From Simmondsia chinensis (taxonomy: Eukaryota; Streptophyta; Magnoliopsida; Caryophyllales; Simmondsiaceae): a DNA stretch of 64,000 nucleotides. The stretch lies in contig JAGTTD010000024.1 of NCBI GenBank assembly GCA_018398585.1, positions 8,274,071 to 8,338,070 of the forward strand. Direction: 5' to 3'. The position numbers were made by a program, and so were the translations under genes. A model generated the notes under the pieces. The model was given only the letters and a program-made list of their open reading frames with translations. It ran no database searches and was not told the DNA's origin. Positions 1 to 10,911 of this stretch are shown in pieces; position 1 is the first letter of the stretch; each line of letters begins with the position of its first letter.

Positions 1-30
1 AGTGAATGTGTTTATTACCAAGGTGTAACA

Positions 31-289
31 TGTCAAAGAACTAACTGTTTCTCAATCTTACGCTTATAGGTGAATGGTTAAGAATGGGTTTATACTCTTT
101 AACATGCCCCCTTATACAAATGCTAATTGAGCGTGAAGTGTGGATAATGTACATGCCCCGTCCATACCTTATGCTTAAAATATGTTAATATTAAATTGAG
201 GCCTGATAGGATTCGAACTCGTGACCTCTTAGTTAATAAGGCTCTGAAACCATATCAAGAAGCCAACTATTGCAAGTTTTATATTAACA
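31..289 (-). mobile_element. TRIM retrotransposon relic, copy 1
   Basis: This is a miniature LTR element read on the minus strand. A left terminal repeat of about 74 bp (31-104) begins TGTCAA and ends TTTAACA. A 136-bp middle follows, then GCTCTGAAACCA at 241-252, one base off the complement of the classical initiator-tRNA-Met primer binding site. A decayed second repeat (253 to about 289) abuts it. The middle also has the phrase attcgaactcgtgacctctt, which is shared with the better copy at 22793-23085. No coding capacity. TRIMs rely on other elements for their proteins. The right LTR is too decayed to define a target duplication. Confidence 0.7.
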
Positions 290-1996
290 TCCATAACAAG
301 AGGGTCATTGGTTTCAATCTCCTTACTCAAGTCTTGCAATCCTTACCCAAAAAATTTCCTTTTTGACTGGGTAATGTGTACTGAGAGTTCTTTTAGTATG
401 TAATTCCAAAATTTGTAATTATGGGTTAAATTAAAACCTCTTCCTTCTGAATTTTATTATTTCTTTGCATTACAAATTAAAACCTCTTTCTTCTGAATTC
501 TATTATTTCTTTGCATTACTTCATAGCTATAATGATGGATATGAAAAATATTTTTTTCCATTGATAGGAAATTGTCTTCCCCTCAATGAATGGTTTTCCT
601 TCAAGAGAGGAAAGCATTTCCCATCTGTGATGTGATATGCTTTACTTCTCTTTCAACTTTATCAAGCTTGAACCTAATACATATACATAGAATGAACTCG
701 TTATTTTAGCAAGAAAAATAAAAAAAATAAAGAAAATATTTTAAATTGAAAATATTTTGTGAATTAAATGTTCCATACAAAATGTTTTATTTGTTGGACC
801 TTAGGGAGTTGTTATTTATGGCTCATGGTTGTGTAGTTCACCTTAATGAGTTTTGAGCATCGGATTTAGAGGTGGTCAAAGCGGTTAGGCCTCAAGCCAT
901 ATTTGAGGACTCAGGCCTCCTGGAGGTTGAGTCGAACTGTAGGTCTCCCTGTAGTGAATTGGCTGGATTAGGGTTTGAATAAAGTTTTAATCTGGAGCAG
1001 GTTGATTTAAACTGCAACTCTATTTGACCCATACTCGTGTTTCTGAAACATGTTACAATAAATTTATTTAGAAGGCAATGGTTTGCCTTTGGTGGTGGTT
1101 TGACGTTTATCTGGTGCTCCTGCTGGCGTTTGGTGGAGGTATGGTGACAGCAAGTGCTTCGTCGGTGTATTTGTGGTGGTTCAATGGTGGTTAATTGCGT
1201 CAATGGTGAATATGGTTGTGTTTCATAGGTGGTGCTTGTGTGCTGAGGGCTTTTATTGGTGAATCAGTGCTGGTTCAACCGCACCATGCCGGTTGGTGGT
1301 TCAGTGCATCCATTGAGTACGGTCGTGCGTTAAGGTGGTGCTTAGATTTGGAGTGGCCAAGGATATTTATAAGAATCAAAAATGTTTTCTTTAAGATGAT
1401 AAGGAGCATAATATTGTCTAGTAAAAATTAAGAGAGGAGAGAAACGAGCTTTGAACCCATGATTTATACCAAGCCCAATAGCTTTGAAGAAATCAAATAT
1501 GACATTGATAAAAGGCAACTCATCCATTCAAAAAAAAAAAAAAAAAACAAATTTATTTAAACTTACAATTTCTCTAAATATATTATACAATACGCATGTT
1601 TCAAAATGTTATGGCATCGTTTAGGTAATAATACTTGGATGGACTTGTCCACTTTTGATGATTGCATATATAGAAATGAAAATTTTAATATCACATTTTG
1701 ATTGATTGCACGATATTCTTGTTTCTTCCACTACCTTGTTAGTTATATGATTCAAACTCGATCGTATTAGTCTTCGACTTGCTTTATGAATTTTCTTAAA
1801 ATTAATCTTCTAAATTTTGTAGTTGCAGTAGTGACTATGAAATTAGTTTAATGAATATAATTCTTAGGTTTGAAGTTTTTGTTTATGCGTCATAAATTTG
1901 ATCTTTGGTCTAATTTTATTGCAAATATTCACAATTTCTATGCGTCAAAAATGCATTATATGTAGAAACAACTATACATCAATATATATATATATA
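290..1996. other. Intergenic, no gene recognised
   Basis: This is AT-rich sequence with no protein similarity that I recognise. Short open frames near 890-1430 read as repetitive composition and are not supported as genes. A 17-base A run lies at about 1531-1547, and a short TA run at 1983-1995 directly precedes the foldback element. Confidence 0.5.
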
Positions 1997-2656
1997 GGGA
2001 GCGACTGTAATGAGAATGGAATGTGAAAAAATTTAATCTACACCATTGGATCTTAAGTAAGATTGATTAATGGTTCTAAGAGGCTCATCATGCCCAAGCC
2101 CTACCACCCACCGAGTGGTCACCACCACTGCCACTACTGCCACCTGCCTCCGCCACAGCCGCTGCTCCTCTCTGCCCTCGTCGCCACCGCCACCCATCTC
2201 TCTCCCTCACATCTCAAATCCCAACGGTCACAGCCGCCGCCTCCCATCGCCACCGGCCACCACCGTAGCAGTGGTGGCGGGTGGTGATGGGAGGCGGCGG
2301 TGGTGACCGTTGAGATTTGAGATGTGAGGGAGAGAGAGATGGGCGGCGGCGGCTGGGGTGGCGGAGAGGAGCAGCGGCGGCAGTGGTGGATGATGGGGGT
2401 GGTGACTGTAGGGATCTGAAATGGGATGGAGAGATATAGATGGGTGGCGATGGTGGTTGGTGGCGGTGGTGATGAGCAAAGGAATCTGAGATGGGTGGCG
2501 GTGGTGACCGTTGAGTGGTGGTAGGGCTCTGGATACAATGAGCCTCTTAGAACCATTGATTAATTTTACTTAAGATCCAACGATGTAGATTTAATAATGT
2601 GTATAGTTTATGTATTTTTTCGTGTGATAACGTGTAGGTATTTGCCCATTGCCCCA
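1997..2656. mobile_element. GC-rich foldback (inverted-repeat) element
   Basis: The outer inverted arms lie at about 2031-2088 and 2538-2595. Both carry the phrase ATCTAC..TTGGATCTTAAGTAA and then GGTTCTAAGAGGCTCAT in opposite orientation. Between them is a GC-rich, CCACC/GGTGG-rich core that is itself a long imperfect hairpin. The segment 2194-2247 pairs with 2287-2340, and outer parts around 2117-2177 pair with 2343-2388. Proline/histidine-rich open frames on both strands are a by-product of the CCA/CCG repeats. The ends are uncertain: the left end (gggagcgactg) and the right flank do not match well beyond the arms. It fits a non-autonomous TIR or foldback transposon. Confidence 0.65.
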
Positions 2657-3186
2657 ATGCCACCACAAACCAAAAAAAAAGTAGCCATTTGGGGCCTTTT
2701 TTTTTTTTTTTTTTTTGTAAAAAACAAAAACTCTATAATACTAATCAAATTTTTTTATTTAATCACATAACAATCATCATTTTTCTCTTCTCTCCAATTT
2801 TATCTATTCTCTTTAATTCCAACTCTTTGCTTTCAAGTCTCAACTTTTCAAGTTTAAAGTTTGAATTGTGTTCGGTTCGTAGAAGCTTGTTAAAGTTTAA
2901 ATTTTAATTTTCACTTTGGTAAAATTAATAGTGAAATTTTATTCATTTGTTATTCTTATTTACTTGTATTCTTACTTGTCACTTTTATTTGACATACTCT
3001 TATAATAATAATATAATGGCAATAGACTATCTTGATTGGCCGATCTAATTCTTGCTCATCTCGACTGCTTTGGAGGAGTTGAACTTAATACTCAGGAATG
3101 TAATTTTTTGGAACTCGACATGTCACCTCCATACGCAGACACTTTAAATTGGGACCATGAACACGGATTCGAGTAGGGTTATCTTG
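2657..3186. other. AT-rich spacer, possible 5' part of the hAT element
   Basis: No gene is seen. A T homopolymer lies at about 2698-2716, followed by TC-rich and TA-rich sequence. It may include the untranslated front of the transposase relic that follows, but I could not identify a terminal inverted repeat. Confidence 0.35.
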
Positions 3187-4900
3187 AATTGGATGGTGCG
3201 GGATATTCTGAACCCACACCCGGCAACGATAAAACTGAAACTTCCGATTTTGAGAACACAACGAGTGCCGCTAGTAGATGTCCTAGAAGCCGGGTATGGC
3301 AGTATTTTATACTAGATCGTGAAAATAATAAAGCATATTATAAACTTTGTAATGATCAAAAAGCCTTGTAGGGGTGGGACCAGCACTTTAAAACCACACC
3401 TATTGAGAGTCCACCTTGACTTAAATGCGGATACATTCCAACAAATTCTAGTACAACAAGCGACTGGTGCGCTTGCAAACTTTAGGTTTTTACAAGAGAC
3501 TAATTGACATGAATTAATGAAATATGTCATTTCGGCTGAGAAGCCAATTACCACCGGCGAAGATCTTAGATTTGTCCTCTACTATAGAACCACACTAAAC
3601 CTTGCAGCTCAAACGGTCCCTCGCAACACTTTGAAGCGTGACACATTTAAAGAATATACAAAAATGAAAAATGAGTTAAAAGAAATTTTTTAAGATGAAC
3701 ACGAGCATGATCTTATTGACGTCTGACACATGAAAGATGAAATCCGATATACCTACATGTGCATAATTGCACATTGGATTGATTCTTCCCACATAATGTG
3801 AAAAAGAGTGATTTATTTTTGCCTATTCGAATATCCCCATAGTTTTCATGTAATCACAAGTACCATTGTGGCCGCATGTTGTGAGTAGGGGATTGAAAAC
3901 AAAATTATGAGCATTACTTTTTATAATGTAACTACCAACATTGGATCTATTAACCAATTAATTAGGCATTTGAGGCCTATGTTAGATGGAAAATGTTTTC
4001 ATTTGCTTTGCATTTGTCATATTTTGCATTTAATGATAATGGATAGGATACAACTTATAGATTTTTCTCTTACAATTTTAAGAAATATAATTAAAGTAAT
4101 TAAAACATTTGCAACTAGGCAACAAAATTTTAATCAATTGTGTCAATCACAAGGCATTTCACGAACACGTTTTAAATTAGATGCATGTACTAGGTAGCCA
4201 TCAACGGTCGAAATGTTAAAAAGTTGCATACCATATAAAGACATCTTGATAGAATTTGTACATATAAATTGTACGAATCTAAGTTATTTTAGTGTAGATA
4301 AAGTAAATTCAAAAATAATAAATAAAATCTGTAAATTCTTAATTCTTTTTAAAGATGCTACAATATTTTTTTTTCTGGATCCTATTACCCAATCATTCCA
4401 CACGCAATATCTAATCTGGTAGATATTGCTGCATAGATGATGGAGAACTTCTCCAACCTTGCCATACAAGAAAAAAATTTAAAATATTATACTGGATTAC
4501 CCATGACATATTGTATTACCACTATTTTTGATCCACACTGCAAACTTGCGGGTTTTCAATTTTTTGTCCAAATATTTTACAAAAGAATGCTACCAAATTT
4601 TGATGTAAAATCTTTTATTAATAAAATTGAAACATCTGTACATGATTTATTTTCTGATTATTCTCAAAAATTAACAAATAATACAAATGTTTCTTCTACA
4701 TCATCTCCGTCCTCTTCTCGAGGACAATCATATACATGGGATTTGTTTAACCGATTAACGCCTTGACAAATTCCCACGTCATATGATGAGCTTTCTTTAT
4801 GCTTGCGTTCAACTTTGTTCAAATTCCAACCAACGGAGTCTAATGAACATTTTGATATTTTGTTATGGTGGAAACCGATACAAGAGGCCATGATCAATGC
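3187..4900 (+). pseudogene. hAT-superfamily transposase relic (RICESLEEPER-like)
   Basis: This is a broken transposase spread over all three plus frames with several stops. At about 3250-3420 there is a degenerate BED zinc finger: SRVWQYF, later YYKLCNDQKA, then GTSTLKPHLLRVH after a frameshift. Near 3755-3810 is the IIAHWIDS phrase. At 3905-4195 are the GKCFHLLCICHILHLM block and the FKLDACTR block, which correspond to the hAT catalytic-core motifs around HILNL and LD..TRW. The 4437-4760 part matches the downstream domain (IFDPHCKL). FDILLWWK at about 4851-4875 corresponds to the hAT C-terminal dimerisation motif. No terminal inverted repeats were found, so the element limits are unknown. 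Function is lost. Confidence 0.8.
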
Positions 4901-5339
4901 CCTTCACATATACCAAAGGATCTGCTTGACCACTTACTAGTGTGGTTTACTAGTATAGTACATGAACTGACTCATTATGTTAACGACAAATGAAATGTCC
5001 GATCAATCGAAGGTGAGATATTGCAACTCACCCACCACACCCCTTTAGAGGGTTGAGTCAGCTAGAAATTATGTAATTAAATACAAAACAAGGAATCAAC
5101 TTACACGGATTACAATACATGATACATGCTTGCTCCACTTTCCTTTTGACTAGGAAAGTTATCTTAGTGTTCCAAAAGATCAAATCTGCACTAATAGCTT
5201 GTTATTTTCAACCTCTGTGTTTTAAACCAAGGTAAAAAAAAAAAAAAAAAAAAAAAAAAAGCATAACAAGAAGCAAATGAGAGTAAATGTTTGCTATGTC
5301 ATCATAAGATATAGATTCTATTCACTTTTCTAAGGGAAG
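4901..5339. other. Spacer with long A homopolymer
   Basis: No gene recognised. A pure A run of about 28 bases sits at about 5233-5260. The sequence between the hAT relic and the Copia relic may include non-coding tail of either. Confidence 0.35.
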
Positions 5340-5914
5340 AAGAAGAAGGTAGTTTTCAAAAAAGGGTTATTTAGATGCAAGAGACTGGTCCAGGATGGGA
5401 GGGGCTGTCTTAACCAAGGTTGTCAGAATCGGAATTATATGTAGGATCGGTGAGGGGTACTCAGGATCGGGATCGTAGAATTGGATCGAGAATCGTAAGA
5501 TTCTACTTTATGTGTAAAGTAATAACTTGTATCTAATAAAATCACATTACAAGCCTCAAATATATAATGAAGAACATAAAAAAAGTCCAAAAAAAAAATC
5601 AAGCTGAAAATAAATAAAATGAAAATAGAAACAATTACCCAAGTAACTCAATATGCTAGAAAAATAAGAAATTAAACAAAAATCAATGATTTATCGAAAA
5701 AGAAAATGAGCTATGTCTGTGTGTGGCCCGTGGGTCGGTGTCAAACCTCGATGGGTGGCTGGGGCAGTCAGTCGACATTAGTTGGCCGCAATCGGCGATG
5801 GCTAGGTTTGCCGGTGAAGATAAGTGAAGAGTGTGATGTGACAGAATGATTATTGTTAGGTTATGGGAGGGGGGAGGAGAAGGGAAGGGAAAAAAATGAG
5901 AAAAGGGGAAGGGG

Positions 5915-5946
<32 letters not shown>

Positions 5947-6971
5947 GCTGAAAAAAATAAATTAAAAAAATAACCTGTAGAATCAGTAGAATTGGAGTAG
6001 AATCGGTAGAATCGGGGTAAAATCGAAGTAGAATCGATAGAGTCGGAGTAGAATCGGTAGAATCAGTTTAGAATTGGTGTCAGACCTCAAATATGTTATT
6101 TTTTATTATTGACTCGGTAGAATCGGTGTAGAATTGGCTATCCTACCATCCTACCCCGATTCTACCGATCCTACTCGAGTTTGATGCGAGTCTACTTTCT
6201 TATGATTTTTTACACGATTCGGGCGGTAGGGCATAGTGGGATCGTAGGATCGTACAATCCTACGATTCGACTCACGATTTTGATAGCCATGGTCTTAATG
6301 GGCCTGGCTCGGGACATATGAAAATGGGTGAGGAGGTTCGTGTATGTTGAGAGAGAAATAAAGAGGTTGAGATAAGCGAGGTCTTTTCCGATGGAAATAA
6401 TGAAGATCATCAAGATCTTTTATGGAAATTGTGAAGAGAGTGTGGTTAAGCGAGTAGAAATAAGGTTGCCATTATCACGGGTGACAATTCTTTCATCGAA
6501 TAAAGGAGGAGCAACAAAACACCTTGACTTGTGTGATAGACAAACCAAAAATCAAACAGAAGTAAGGAAACGCTATAGCGTTGAGACCATGCTCGAGGAG
6601 TGTTGTAGGCCATAAATGGCCGTGTATAGACAACAAAGATGATTCGGAAAGGTGGGGTGAGTAAGACCATGGTTTTTTCATGTAAACATATTCATCGAGG
6701 TAGTCAATCAGGAAGGCATTTCGGACATCAAGTTGTAAAATTGTCCGTGAGAAGGTAAGGCCAAGGGAAAGAACAAGCCATACCGTAGTGGGCTTGATGA
6801 CCAAATTAATGGTCTTATGTTAGTCAATGCCTAGTTGCTGGGTGAAGCCCTAAGCTACATGCTGAGTCTTGTAGTGTTCTATAGAGCCATTGCCCTTACG
6901 CTTGACCTCGTACTTTTGCATACTACCAACTAGGTTTTGGGCTGAGTTATAGAACTCCCAAGTTTGGATAT
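5340..6971 (-). pseudogene. Ty1/Copia reverse-transcriptase relic, left part
   Basis: Read on the minus strand, this has the Copia RT order with frame breaks: MQKYEVKRKGNGSIEHYK (6860-6945), GFTQQLGID, KPTTVWLVLSLGL, QLDVRNAFL..LDEYVYMK (6680-6800), a degenerate YGLKQAPRAW region (6570-6640), and then a KDLDDLHYF region near 6390-6440. It is interrupted by the TIR element at 5414-6292, after which PIKTAPPILDQSLAS continues to about 5340. Upstream, at 6971, the reading breaks at the end of element A. It resumes at 19619 beyond it, the junction carrying the GATAT duplication. It is the oldest layer of the nest. Confidence 0.75.
5414..6292. mobile_element. Non-autonomous TIR element with GTAGAATCGG-type repeats
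   Basis: An 879-bp insertion in the Copia relic. The ends are imperfect inverted repeats: CCAAGGTTGTCAGAATCG on the left against CCATGGCTATCAAAATCG read inward from the right. Both sides carry TCTTAA (5408-5413 and 6293-6298), a perfect 6-bp target duplication. Inside are an A run at about 5919-5946 and an array of degenerate units of the type gtagaatcggtagaatcggg (5970-6080 and again 6110-6170), with related atcg-rich sequence toward both ends. No transposase is encoded. A 6-bp (possibly 7-bp) duplication does not fix the superfamily. Confidence 0.8.
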
Positions 6972-8114
6972 TGATGTTTTTTAAAACCGTGGACTCGCAA
7001 GCGTACGAGATCGTCGTAGCTAAATTAGGTATACGGGTCGTATCCATAGGGAATCGGAGTTAAGTCAACTTTAGTGATTATGGAGTAGTTGAAATCGGGG
7101 TTTTGTTGATTTGAATTTATTAACTAAATTAATAAAACTAAATATAAACTAAAGTTGCCAATTCATTTAAGGTAAGTTCATGGAATGAATTTAGGATAGC
7201 TTTACTCGTATCCCGTTATTATATTCTACTATGACAATGATTTAGGAGACTTAGGCTACAAGCATGAAGCCTGGGTTAATTTTTAAACTAGGCTTAGGGT
7301 AATGAACTAGTCTAAAGGCATAACATATCATATCACCCTACGTGTAGCATAAGTTATCTCATTAGTACTACTTAATTTCTTTCTTGCTCTTAGTTCTATA
7401 TTAAACCTGTATTAATACTTAAGTTAGAGTTTAGGGTAATGAACTAGTCTAAAGGCATAACCCATTGTATCACCCTAGGTGCAGCATGGATTATCTTGAT
7501 AGTACTAACAAATTCCTTTGTCACTCCTAATTAGAAATTAATTTGTATAAAGAATTGTGTTTAGAGTTGGGTACAACCTCAATCTTAACCACCCGTGAAA
7601 ACCAGTTATGTTATGGTCTAGGCTACAAGCTCGTAGACTAACACTAATAATTTGGAGATCTCATTGTGGCTACAAGCTCACATAAAGAAACACTAAACAC
7701 AATCATAAATTCCACTCAGGGGTGCATTTAAAACATAACATAAATCCATGTCAAAAGCATAATATAAATCCAGAATACCGGCGGCTACCTGTCCTTCATC
7801 CCCAAACTACAAGTCTACTCCTCCATAAGGGTTTAACACATCATTCAAATCTAACAAAGATAAAAACAATGAATAAAAACTAAAGACTTGAAGACTGCCC
7901 CAATTGATGTTGACGTTGACGTTGATACTTACTTTGATTTCCCAACACTCCAACCACCTACGCTTTGGCGTTTGAGAACCCTTTGGATCTCGTAGAGGCT
8001 TCGGGAAGGACAGGAGGAGAGGGGATGTGGCAAAACATCCCCAAGGAAAATTAGGTTTCGATATTTAAAATCTGCCGTGGTGTGTGTGTGGTGTGGCGCC
8101 GTCCTCCCATTCCC

Positions 8115-8152
<38 letters not shown>

Positions 8153-8427
8153 CATAATATTATATAATATATATTAAATATTCACAAGACTTATTTGGGT
8201 TACCGAATTATGACCCGATTGGTCCTTTTTCGCACATGTGGTCGGGATTCTCAAAGCAGTCTTCAAATATGCCCCAATTATGCTTGATTTTGTAGCTTTT
8301 CCACCTTTGTTTGCTCCGTTGTACTCCAAGCCCAAATGTGCCTAGATTACAACAAAAACGAATGTGTAAAAGCCGAATATTTCGCAGGAGTGAAGAATAA
8401 AATATGTAAATATAAGGTACATGTCAA
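6972..8427 (-). repeat. 3' LTR of element A
   Basis: About 1456 bp, starting TGATG on the plus strand and ending at ggtacatgtca. It is homologous along its length to 17463-18865 and, inverted, to 60443-61946. It contains an internal direct duplication of roughly 130 bp around the phrase gggtaatgaactagtctaaaggcataac (about 7308 and 7433). It also has a (TA)n run at 8119-8148 that is absent from the 5' LTR. The sequence directly to its right (8428-8460) reads, on the minus strand, as a purine-rich stretch before the LTR start, as expected for a polypurine tract. Confidence 0.8.
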
Positions 8428-9113
8428 ACCCACTCCTTGCTTTGTCCTCAAGCAAGATTCAACTTAAACTAGCTAATGATGAAAAAATTTAGCCGGGCAT
8501 GCAATGGTAAGAATAACTTGTGAAAACTATTTTTCGATCATATTTGAAGGTATACCTGAGAGTAGAAAATCTTTATGTGATGTTATCATTATACTAGTTC
8601 TAACTCGAGTCTCGCGATTTAAGTCTTTTTACTACTATGTGAGTTTAGAACTTCTCTCCTCTTTGTCTTATTTCAAATCCTCCAAATCTAAGATGAAAAG
8701 AGAGAATAATAGAAGGAATCAGCTATCCTAATCATTCACCGCTAATCAATAGTAAAATCAAAAGGCTTCTCTTTTCTATCTTGTTTTCCCTTTTTTTGCT
8801 TTTTTTTTCCCCATTTTTTTTTCACGATCCGATGTGACTCCCTTAGACCCATGTAGCGAGTTTTCAGCAGGGAGCTCCCAATCAAGTTGGCTCAAGGTAC
8901 CAGGTTTAAAGAGAACCCTACTAACCTAATGGCTCTAGTCCAAGGATTCACAGCCTAATCCGTTGGCACATACTCCTTTTTTTTATTAGGTATTAGTGTT
9001 TATTACTGTGACCTAAAGGGTTGATTCTTTTAAAGCTTTCCCTGTGGCCCATTTAGCAAGCTTTCGACCGGCAACTCCCAACCCAGTTAGCTCAAGGTTC
9101 CAGGTTTTAAGAC
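8428..9113 (-). other. Element A 3' non-coding internal region, part 1
   Basis: This lies between the gag-protease frame and the 3' LTR in element orientation, and its other half is at 14065-14845. It matches 61954-62690 (copy E) closely. There are pyrimidine-rich runs at 8770-8822 where copy E has long C homopolymers. Two related blocks, around agcgagttttcagcagggagctccca and agcaagctttcgaccggcaactccca, are about 200 bp apart. No coding signal. Confidence 0.65.
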
Positions 9114-9493
9114 TGTTAAGCTTCAATTTGTTGAATTGAAGTTAACTAGTGAAGAGAGAGTGTAGGTGAGAAGAGAAATGAAGTTAGATGAGAATTAGAG
9201 AAGAGATGAAAAGAAACAGAATAATATCTCAAGAAACAAGTAAGATTTCTTTTCTTTTTTTTTTTATTATTGAATAATCTCAAGAATACAATGATATTTC
9301 CTTTTATATGAGAATTGAGATACAAGGAACCAAAATATCTAAATCCAAGCATTTTGCCGTCAAAACCATCAACCGGCTCTAATTGACTGTGGCACCAAGG
9401 GATCAAAGCTACATTTCAAACATTACACCCAATAAAGCCGAAACACAACTTTAACAAAGAGTTACAAAGCACAAAACAAGAGAAATCACAACA
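9114..9493 (-). repeat. 3' LTR of Gypsy element N
   Basis: 380 bp; plus-strand ends TGTTAAGCTT...CACAACA. Its inner part (9287-9493) is nearly identical to the 5' LTR remnant at 13856-14064. Immediately right of it, on the minus strand, the purine-rich stretch AAGTGGAGGGGAT precedes the LTR start TGTTGTGATT, which is the polypurine tract. Confidence 0.88.
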
Positions 9494-9496
9494 ATC

Positions 9497-10911
9497 CCCT
9501 CCACTTAAGAAACTTCTTGTCCTCAAGAAGAGAAATTTGGAAATTGACTCTTCAAGAATGGTAGCTCTTCCCATGTTATAAAATCTTTGTCTAAATTCTT
9601 CCATTGCACCAACAATTCCTTAACTCTCCTGCTTCCTACTTGAACTTCTCTTGATCCATGAACTGCTAATGGCTGCAGCACCAAGGCACCATTAGACCCA
9701 ACTTCAGGAGGTGATTTCGCACTGGTACATCCCTTCTTCACCTGTTTTTTAAGCAAGGAAACATGGAAGACCGGGTGAATGTATGCATTAGGAGGTAGCT
9801 CAAGCCCATAGGCCGCTTTGCCAATCTTCTCAAGGATCTTGTAGGGACCATAGAATCAAGCACTTAGCTTGACGTTGCTGCCGCTTTGCCAATCTTCTCA
9901 AGGATCTTGTAGGGACCATAGAATCAAGCACTTAGCTTGACGTTGCTGCGGACAGCCACAGTAGATTGTCTATAGGGCTGTAATTTGAGGTATACCATAT
10001 CACCTACTTCATAATTCTTGTCCACACACTTCTTGTCAGCATACATCTTAATCCTTGCTTGAGCTTGTTTCAAATTATCCCTGAGCACTTACTGTAAATG
10101 CTTTCTCTGCTGTATCAGATCAGCAACTTCCAACACTTGTGATGCCATACTTCGCAAAGAGAAGGGACTAGGAGGATCATAGCCGTATACAACCTTGAAA
10201 GGGGTGGTGCCAACAGAAGCATGAGCGTGAGTACTGTACCAATACTCAACTAGAGATAACCACTTGCTCCATTCTTTTGGATGGTCGATACGGGACAATT
10301 GCAGGCAAGGATAAGTCCTGTGGTCAGTGGTGGCTGTAGTCATGTAAGACAACTATTGGTCCCCAGGCGATCGTGTTTTTCACAGGATTTCTCGTTGTGA
10401 AGACCATGCTCCTAAGATATTGTTCAATGCATTGATTAACTCGCTCAGTTTTCCCATCAGTTTGAGGATGGTAGGATGAACTAAAAGCCAATGTCGTTCC
10501 CATAAGCTTGAACAATTCTCTCCAAAAATGGCTTATGAAGATCCTATCACAATCAGATACAAAGGATTGTGGCAATCCATGTAGCTTATATATGTTATCC
10601 AAGAAGCATCTTGCTAATTTTTCAGCTGTGAAAGGCCTCATGAAAGCAAGGAAATGACTAAATTTTGTAAAACGATTAACAACAACCCAAATTACTTCCT
10701 TGCCTTCAGATTTAGGCAAGCCTTCAACGAAATCTATGCTCATATTCATCCAAGCCCCTTCAGGAATAGGAAGTGGCTGCAAAAGACCTTGGTATCTATG
10801 ATCACCAAGCTTTGTTTGTTGACACACTTCACAAGAGCTCACAAACTCATTAACTGCCTTCTTAAGCCCAGGCCATCCGAAATATGCTTTGATTATAAGT
10901 TCCCTCCACAC
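9497..10911 (-). pseudogene. Integrase and chromodomain-like tail of Gypsy N
   Basis: On the minus strand this runs from the integrase zinc-binding part (CEVCQQTK, about 10820) to the tail near 9497. The catalytic triad is visible: D in MSIDFVEG (about 10735), D in SDCDRIF (about 10550) and E in TDGKTERVN (about 10440). It continues past a frame break at about 10330 with WLSLVEYWYSTHAHASVGTTPF, then a GDMVYLKLQPYRQS block and [12 protein letters not shown] near 9750. The tail has a chromodomain-like LLVQWKNLDKDFITWEEL. Family role: joins retrotransposon cDNA to chromosomal DNA. A 68-bp tandem duplication (9813-9948) shifts the frame, and a stop interrupts it near 10090. Non-functional. Confidence 0.85.
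9813..9948. repeat. 68-bp tandem duplication in Gypsy N integrase tail
   Basis: Two copies of a 68-bp unit (9813-9880 and 9881-9948), each starting ccgctttgccaatcttctca. Sixty-eight is not a multiple of three, so it breaks the reading frame. Confidence 0.9.

Noticed and set aside
892..1203. 103-codon minus-strand frame
   Set aside because: Composition-driven, with no recognisable domain and no splice or start support.
2063..2556. Long Pro/His/Thr-rich open frames on both strands
   Set aside because: They arise from CCACC/GGTGG simple repeats of a foldback element. Frames exist on both strands and no domain is recognised.
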